From the NCBI GenBank assembly GCA_035517595.1, contig DATIYN010000204.1:1-10030 (forward strand): a stretch of 10,030 bases of DNA. Direction: 5' to 3'. The stretch is from RBG-16-66-20 sp035517595 (GTDB lineage: Bacteria; Pseudomonadota; Gammaproteobacteria; Burkholderiales; SG8-39). The stretch's first letter is position 1, and every line of letters starts with the position of its first letter. The translations under genes and the position numbers were made by a program. This document shows positions 5,993-10,030 of the stretch, one piece after another. The notes below the pieces were generated by a model, which was not told the origin of the DNA, did no database searches, and saw only the letters and a program-made list of their open reading frames with translations.

Positions 5993-8260
5993 GTGGCCAC
6001 TCCCGCAGAGCCCGTTCCGCCGAAGCTCGGGAAATACCTGATCCGCCGCGAGCTCGGGCGCGGCGCGATGGGCGTCGTCTACGAGGGCTTCGACCCGGCG
6101 ATCGAGCGCCTCGTCGCGATCAAGACCATCCGCCCGGACCATCTGCGCGAGGGCGGCGAAGAGCTGCTGTTGCGGTTCCGCCGCGAGGCGCAGGCGGCCG
6201 GCCGGCTCAATCACCCGGGCATCGTCGCGATCTACGAGTTCGGCGAGGACGGCGGCGTCGCCTACATCGCGATGGAATTCGTCAAGGGCAGGGAGCTGAA
6301 GGCGCTGTTCGACGAGGGGCACCGGTTTCCGGAAAGCGAGATCGCCCGCATCATGGCCGGAATCCTCGGCGCGCTCGATCACGCGCATCGCCACGGCGTC
6401 ACGCACCGCGACATCAAGCCGGCGAACGTGATCCTGCTCGAGGACGGCGGCGTCAAGGTGGCGGATTTCGGGCTCGCGCGCATCGAGAGGTCCGACCTCA
6501 CGCGGGCCGGCACGATCATGGGAACGCCGTCCTACATGTCCCCGGAGCAGTTTCTCGGGACCGTGACGGACCCCCGCAGCGACATCTTCTCTTGCGGCGT
6601 GCTGCTCTATCAGCTGCTCACGGGCGAGCTGCCGTTCACCGGCGCGGCGACTACGATCATGCGCAAGGTCCTGGGCGAGGATCCCATGCCGCCGTCGCAG
6701 CTCAACACGCTGCTCGCGGGCGCGTGGGACGCGGTGGTCAAGCGCGCGATCGCCAAGAAGCCGCAGGACCGGTATGCGACGGCGGCCGGGATGGCGGCCG
6801 ACGTCGCCGCGGTCGCGGCCGGGCGCGCGCCGTCGGCTGCGGACGCGGAAGCGACGCTGCTGGCGTCGCCCGAGGCGACGGTGCTCAATCCTGCCTCGGC
6901 GGGAGGCGCCGGGCGAACCGGGGGCCAGCCGGCGCCGGCGAAGAAATCGGCGCTGCCGATGATTGGCGTGGCGGCCGCGGTGCTGGTCGCCGCCCTGGGC
7001 GGCGGCGCGTATCTGCTCGCATCGAAGCGCTCCGGGCCCGCGGCGACGCCCGCGACTTCTCCGGCGGCGGGCGCCCTTTCGCCGGCGGCTTCGGCGCCGG
7101 CGGAGCCGGGCATCCTGACCATCAGCGCGATCGGATACGCCGATCCGTCGAAGTACCCCGGGGACGCGGGCGCGGCCGGCGCCGAGGCGCGCGCGGACGC
7201 CCGGCGCCAGCTGATCGAAAAGGCGCTGGCGCTGTACGTCTCGGGCGATTCCCTCGACCGCAACTATCCCTGGATCCAGGAAAAATTCCTGCCGCGCGCG
7301 GCGGAGTTCATCAAGGCGACGCTGTCCGAGGAGGCGCCGCAGCTGGGCAAGGACGGGCTGATCGCCGCCGGGACGCGCGCCGAGGTGCGCGTCAGGGACG
7401 TGCAGAAGTCGCTCAATCAGATGAGCGAGCAGGAGCGCATCGAGTTCATCCGCAATAACGGCGATCCGAAGATCTCGGTGCAGATGCAGGTCGGCTATGC
7501 CGACGCCGCGCAGGCGTTGCCGCCGGCGCGCTCGCAGCTCGCCGAGAACGTCATCAAGGAGCGCATCAAGTCGTTCGGCTTCCGCACCTGGTCGCTCGAC
7601 GGGGAGACGCCGGCGGCTCCCGGCGCGCGCAGCGCCGACTTCCACGTGGTCGGCGAGGTGAAGCTCAAGCAGCTGTCGACCCGTCTCCCGGCCTCGGGCA
7701 TCACGGTCACCAAGACCGCGCTCACGTCCTGGACGGTGAAGGCGATCGACAAGGCCACCGGCGAGGAGATCTACAGCAGCACGCGCCTTCCCGCGAACGC
7801 CACCTGGGCGACGGAAGACGCGGCGCTGGCGGAAATCGGTAAGCTGGTGGGCGACGAGTTTTCCAGGAATTTCTTCCTCGCGCGCTTCAATTTCGGCTCG
7901 CAGAAGATCCGCATCAGCGTGAGCGGCTTGCCGGATGCCGCGCTGTCGGCGTCGCTGCTTCGGGAGCTGCGCAGCCTGCGCGGGGTCCTGGACGCGCAGC
8001 CGGCCGGCAAGAGCGCTTTCGAGGTGGAGCTTCCCGAGGGCGACGCCGGCGGGCGCGTCTCCGAGGGCGTGCTCAAGCCGCTCAACGCCAAGCTGGGGCA
8101 GGCGTGCTTCGCCATGGGCGCGATGAGCGGTCGGGAGGCGAGCGTGACGTTCGCACCGGCCTGCGCCGACGCCGCCGTTCGCGGCAAGCTGGATTCGATG
8201 CCCCCGGCTGGACTGCTCTCCGCGCCGCCGGCCCGGGGTAGGAACGTCCTGCGCACCTGA
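5993..8260 (+). CDS. Transmembrane Hanks-type Ser/Thr kinase with FlgT/CsgG-like ectodomain
   Basis: A 755-aa protein. The cytoplasmic kinase domain (about 15-275) is complete: glycine loop GRGAMGVV (22-29), K44, HRD at 138-140 with K142 and N145, DFG at 158-160, a Thr-rich activation loop and SPE at 183-185, so an active RD kinase is expected. The juxtamembrane part has two EAT-(L/V)-L motifs (T288, T296), possible phosphosites for FHA partners. One transmembrane helix (about 320-343) is followed by a Pro/Ala linker. The periplasmic region (374-755) shows three parts: an LPP20/FlgT-N-like part (374-490, with ARADARRQLIEKALALYV), a TolB-N/CsgG-like part (492-635) resembling the 219-aa protein upstream, and a small alpha/beta part (637-735) with C705 and C724. 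It is unlike PASTA or PpkA-type sensors. GTG start without a clear ribosome binding site, 31 bp after the CsgG-like gene. Ligand and substrates are unknown. Confidence 0.9.
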   Translation: MATPAEPVPPKLGKYLIRRELGRGAMGVVYEGFDPAIERLVAIKTIRPDHLREGGEELLLRFRREAQAAGRLNHPGIVAIYEFGEDGGVAYIAMEFVKGRELKALFDEGHRFPESEIARIMAGILGALDHAHRHGVTHRDIKPANVILLEDGGVKVADFGLARIERSDLTRAGTIMGTPSYMSPEQFLGTVTDPRSDIFSCGVLLYQLLTGELPFTGAATTIMRKVLGEDPMPPSQLNTLLAGAWDAVVKRAIAKKPQDRYATAAGMAADVAAVAAGRAPSAADAEATLLASPEATVLNPASAGGAGRTGGQPAPAKKSALPMIGVAAAVLVAALGGGAYLLASKRSGPAATPATSPAAGALSPAASAPAEPGILTISAIGYADPSKYPGDAGAAGAEARADARRQLIEKALALYVSGDSLDRNYPWIQEKFLPRAAEFIKATLSEEAPQLGKDGLIAAGTRAEVRVRDVQKSLNQMSEQERIEFIRNNGDPKISVQMQVGYADAAQALPPARSQLAENVIKERIKSFGFRTWSLDGETPAAPGARSADFHVVGEVKLKQLSTRLPASGITVTKTALTSWTVKAIDKATGEEIYSSTRLPANATWATEDAALAEIGKLVGDEFSRNFFLARFNFGSQKIRISVSGLPDAALSASLLRELRSLRGVLDAQPAGKSAFEVELPEGDAGGRVSEGVLKPLNAKLGQACFAMGAMSGREASVTFAPACADAAVRGKLDSMPPAGLLSAPPARGRNVLRT

Positions 8261-8331
8261 GCGGATTTGCGGCCTTCGCCCGACACGCGTACCGTAGTCC
8301 CGCCGAAGGACTTTCTTTGCAGGTGTGACCG

Positions 8332-9099
8332 ATGAAGCGAGTGCTCGTCGCGATGCTGCTGGCCGTGCCCGGGTTTGCCTGCGCGCAGCCGCTGCTCGAG
8401 TTTCGCGACGACCTCGCGTTCAGCGGCAGCGAAGTCGCCGCGCAGGGCGTGCACGCCTACGGCGCGCGCCTGCGGACGCTGAGCATGGCCGGCAAGCTCG
8501 ATCCGGACCCCGGCTTGAAGGCACGCCTGCAGCGCATCGTGCCGCGTCTGCTGCGCGCCGCGGCCTACGAGCGGCCCGCCGCGGGGCGCCTCGCCTGGGA
8601 GGTGCACGCCTGCACGGGCTGCGACGAGAACGCATCCGCGCTGCCCGGCGGCAAGCTACTCGTTTCAGCGGACTTCGTCGCGCGTCACCGGCTGACCGAC
8701 GCGGAGCTCGCCTACCTGATGTCGCATGAGATCGCACACGTGCTCGCCGAGCACGCGCGCGAGTTCGCCACGGCAGCACGCTACTTCATGGACAACGGGC
8801 TTGCGCGCCGCTACTGGGACATCCAGCAGGAGCTGGACGAGAGCCTCCCGGTGGCGCTGCGCATGCAGCCGCTCGAGGAGCAGCAGGAGCTCGAGGCCGA
8901 CTACATGGGCTTCCTGCTCGGCGCGCGCGCCGGCTTCGAGCCTGAGGCCATGCTCGGGCTGCTCGGCAAGCTGGAGTCTGGAAGCGGCATCGTGCGCTCG
9001 CATCCCTCCGGGCAGAGGCGCATCGCGCAGGCACGCGCGATGCTCGATGCCGCGCGCCGGCTGCTCCAATCCGCGCAACGCCAGAACCCGGGCCGCTGA
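8332..9099 (+). CDS. Secreted M48-family metalloprotease
   Basis: A 255-aa zinc protease. Signal peptide MKRVLVAMLLAVPGFACA, cleavage after A18 (ACA-QP). The zinc motif HEIAH (H132-H136) lies in LMSHEIAHVLAEHARE. The third ligand is E188 in ELEADYMG, and a later SHPSGQRRI (H224) matches the HP motif of periplasmic M48 proteins of the BepA/LoiP/YcaL kind. These act in outer-membrane protein quality control, cutting misfolded or stalled envelope proteins. The protein is short, with no TPR domain, so it looks like a single-domain M48 peptidase. A lipobox is not convincing, so it is probably soluble in the periplasm. A modest AGG precedes the ATG by 8 nt. It follows the kinase gene by 71 bp on the same strand; that gap could hold its own promoter, so shared transcription is uncertain. 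Confidence 0.9.
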   Translation: MKRVLVAMLLAVPGFACAQPLLEFRDDLAFSGSEVAAQGVHAYGARLRTLSMAGKLDPDPGLKARLQRIVPRLLRAAAYERPAAGRLAWEVHACTGCDENASALPGGKLLVSADFVARHRLTDAELAYLMSHEIAHVLAEHAREFATAARYFMDNGLARRYWDIQQELDESLPVALRMQPLEEQQELEADYMGFLLGARAGFEPEAMLGLLGKLESGSGIVRSHPSGQRRIAQARAMLDAARRLLQSAQRQNPGR

Positions 9100-9117
9100 G
9101 GCGCGCCGAACCCGGAA

Positions 9118-9131
9118 CCTGCGGTCGCAGG
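9118..9131. promoter_or_regulatory. Short dyad upstream of the aspartate dehydrogenase gene
   Basis: CCTGCG-GT-CGCAGG is a perfect 6+6 inverted repeat. It lies between the protease stop and the ribosome binding site of the next gene. It may be a regulator half-site pair or a small RNA hairpin (5-bp stem with GGTC loop). There is no T-run, so termination is unlikely. The function is a guess. Confidence 0.25.
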
Positions 9132-9152
9132 ATCGAACGCGAGGGGGAAAGC

Positions 9153-9968
9153 ATGCGCATCGGCATCATCGGCGGCGGCTCGATCGCGCGGCTCGTGCTC
9201 GAGCACATCCGTGCGGGCAGCCTCGAGGGCATCGAGGTCGCGGCGATCGCCGGGCGAAACGCGCAGTCGAAGGGCAGATTGCTCGCAGACCGGCACGGCG
9301 TGCCGTTCGTGGTCGGCCTGGAGGCGCTGGCCGCGGCGCGGCCCGAGGCCGTGGTCGAGGCCGCATCGCACGACGCGGTGCGCGAGTACGCCGAGGCCTT
9401 GCTCTCGCGCGGCATCTCTTTCGTCGCGCTTTCCGGCGGCGCGCTCTGCGACGACGCGCTGCGCGCACGCCTGGAGCGCGCGGCAGCGCAGCACCGGGCG
9501 CTCCTCTACGTGCCCTCGGGCGGCATCGGAGGGCTGGACGCCCTCAAGGCGGTCTGCCTCGCGGGCGCCGAGGAGGTCAGCATCGCCGTCACCAAGCCGC
9601 CCGCCGCCTGGAAGGGCATCCCCTACGTGGAGCGGCTCGGCGTCGACCTGGACGGGCTCGACGCCCCGCGCGTGCTCTTCGAGGGCAGCGCGCGCGAGGG
9701 TGTGCCGCACTTCCCGGCCAACGTGAACATCGCCGCGGTGCTGTCGATGGCGGGAGTCGGATTCGACCGCACGCGGCTCAAGGTCGTCGCCGACCCGGCG
9801 CTGCGGTACAACACGCACTTCATCGTCATCCGGGGCAAGACGGGCCGCGTCGACCTCAAGTTCGAGTCGGTGGCGATGCCGGAGAACCTGAAGACCTCGA
9901 TGCTCGCGTGCTTTTCGGCGCTCGCGGCGATCCGCGAGCTCGGGCGCAGCGCGCGCTACGGCACCTAG
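9153..9968 (+). CDS. nadX: L-aspartate dehydrogenase-like protein (NadX/DUF108 family)
   Basis: A 271-aa cytoplasmic enzyme. The N-terminal Rossmann domain starts MRIGIIGGGSIA with the nucleotide loop at 7-12, followed by the family pattern AAIAGRNAQSKGRL, RPEAVVEAASHDAV and VALSGGALCD. The C-terminal catalytic domain has LYVPSGGIGGLDALKA, VTKPPAAWKG, HFPANVNIAAVLSMAG and NTHFIVIRGKTG. H222 in NTHFI sits where I place the catalytic His of Thermotoga maritima AspDH (H193), about 49 residues from the end in both. Known members oxidise L-aspartate with NAD(P)+ to iminoaspartate or oxaloacetate, sometimes feeding NAD synthesis. Here no nadA or nadC is nearby, so a catabolic or amination role is equally possible; the symbol is by family only. 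GAGGGGG at 9141-9147 is a strong ribosome binding site for the ATG. It ends 4 bp from a convergent partial gene. Confidence 0.87.
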   Translation: MRIGIIGGGSIARLVLEHIRAGSLEGIEVAAIAGRNAQSKGRLLADRHGVPFVVGLEALAAARPEAVVEAASHDAVREYAEALLSRGISFVALSGGALCDDALRARLERAAAQHRALLYVPSGGIGGLDALKAVCLAGAEEVSIAVTKPPAAWKGIPYVERLGVDLDGLDAPRVLFEGSAREGVPHFPANVNIAAVLSMAGVGFDRTRLKVVADPALRYNTHFIVIRGKTGRVDLKFESVAMPENLKTSMLACFSALAAIRELGRSARYGT

Positions 9969-9972
9969 CGCC

Positions 9973-10030
9973 TCAGAACGAGGGCGTGCCGGTCATGGAC
10001 TGCTGCGGCTCGGCGATCGGCCGCTTCTCC
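9973..10030 (-). CDS. C-terminal end of an unidentified protein (partial)
   Basis: On the minus strand a frame enters from the window edge and ends at a TGA (9973-9975), giving 18 codons ending in EPQQSMTGTPSF. All 18 sense codons end in G or C, matching the real genes here. The short Pro-rich tail could not be assigned to a family. The stop lies 4 bp from the stop of the aspartate dehydrogenase-like gene, a tight convergent arrangement like the others in this window. Confidence 0.5.
   Translation of the reverse strand, partial: EKRPIAEPQQSMTGTPSF

Noticed and set aside
5858..7645. Long minus-strand open frame opposite the kinase
   Set aside because: Arg-rich product without any family features, while the plus strand holds a complete kinase domain.
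8273..8309. CCTTCG / CGAAGG inverted repeat after the kinase gene
   Set aside because: The 25-nt loop and missing T-run make it a poor terminator, and a 6-bp match over this distance is expected by chance.
8332..8388. Lipobox (GFAC) in the M48 protease
   Set aside because: Gly at -3 and Phe at -2 do not fit; the ACA-Q site fits signal peptidase I.

Overview
The window is very GC-rich, and nearly every codon of its genes ends in G or C. Gene content (phosphonoacetate hydrolase, an orphan CoxE-like vWA protein, secreted CsgG-like and M48 proteins, a proteobacterial-style membrane Ser/Thr kinase) suggests a Gram-negative, probably a betaproteobacterium of the Burkholderiales or a relative. This lineage call is an inference. 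There is no sign of a phage, insertion sequence, CRISPR array, tRNA or rRNA. Coding density is high and no gap exceeds about 75 bases.

Left part (1-1923): the tail of an unidentified plus-strand gene converges on a carboxymuconolactone-decarboxylase-family gene (minus). That gene diverges from a well-conserved phosphonoacetate hydrolase gene (phnA-like, plus). The hydrolase has all its two-metal ligands and its nucleophilic Thr, but its real start codon is uncertain. A perfect 7-bp GC hairpin fills the 18-bp gap between phnA and the convergent MFS gene.

Middle (1921-4435, minus strand): a vWA/CoxE-like protein is followed 10 bp later by an MFS transporter of the oxalate/formate-antiporter or monocarboxylate type. 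The MoxR-type AAA ATPase that usually partners this vWA family is not next to it.

Right-centre (4470-9099, plus strand): four co-directional genes, all with envelope signals. They encode a 219-aa secreted protein, a 263-aa secreted CsgG-like protein, a 755-aa transmembrane Hanks-type Ser/Thr kinase with a large periplasmic region, and a secreted M48 metalloprotease. The kinase ectodomain reads like an FlgT/LPP20-type N domain, then a TolB-N/CsgG-like domain that resembles the 219-aa protein, then a small cysteine-pair domain. I infer a trans-envelope signalling module in which periplasmic or outer-membrane CsgG/FlgT-fold proteins partner the sensor domain of the kinase. This is the most interesting part of the window.

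Right end (9118-10030): an L-aspartate-dehydrogenase-like gene (NadX/DUF108 family) with a strong ribosome binding site, then the last 18 codons of an unidentified minus-strand gene that converges on it with a 4-bp gap.
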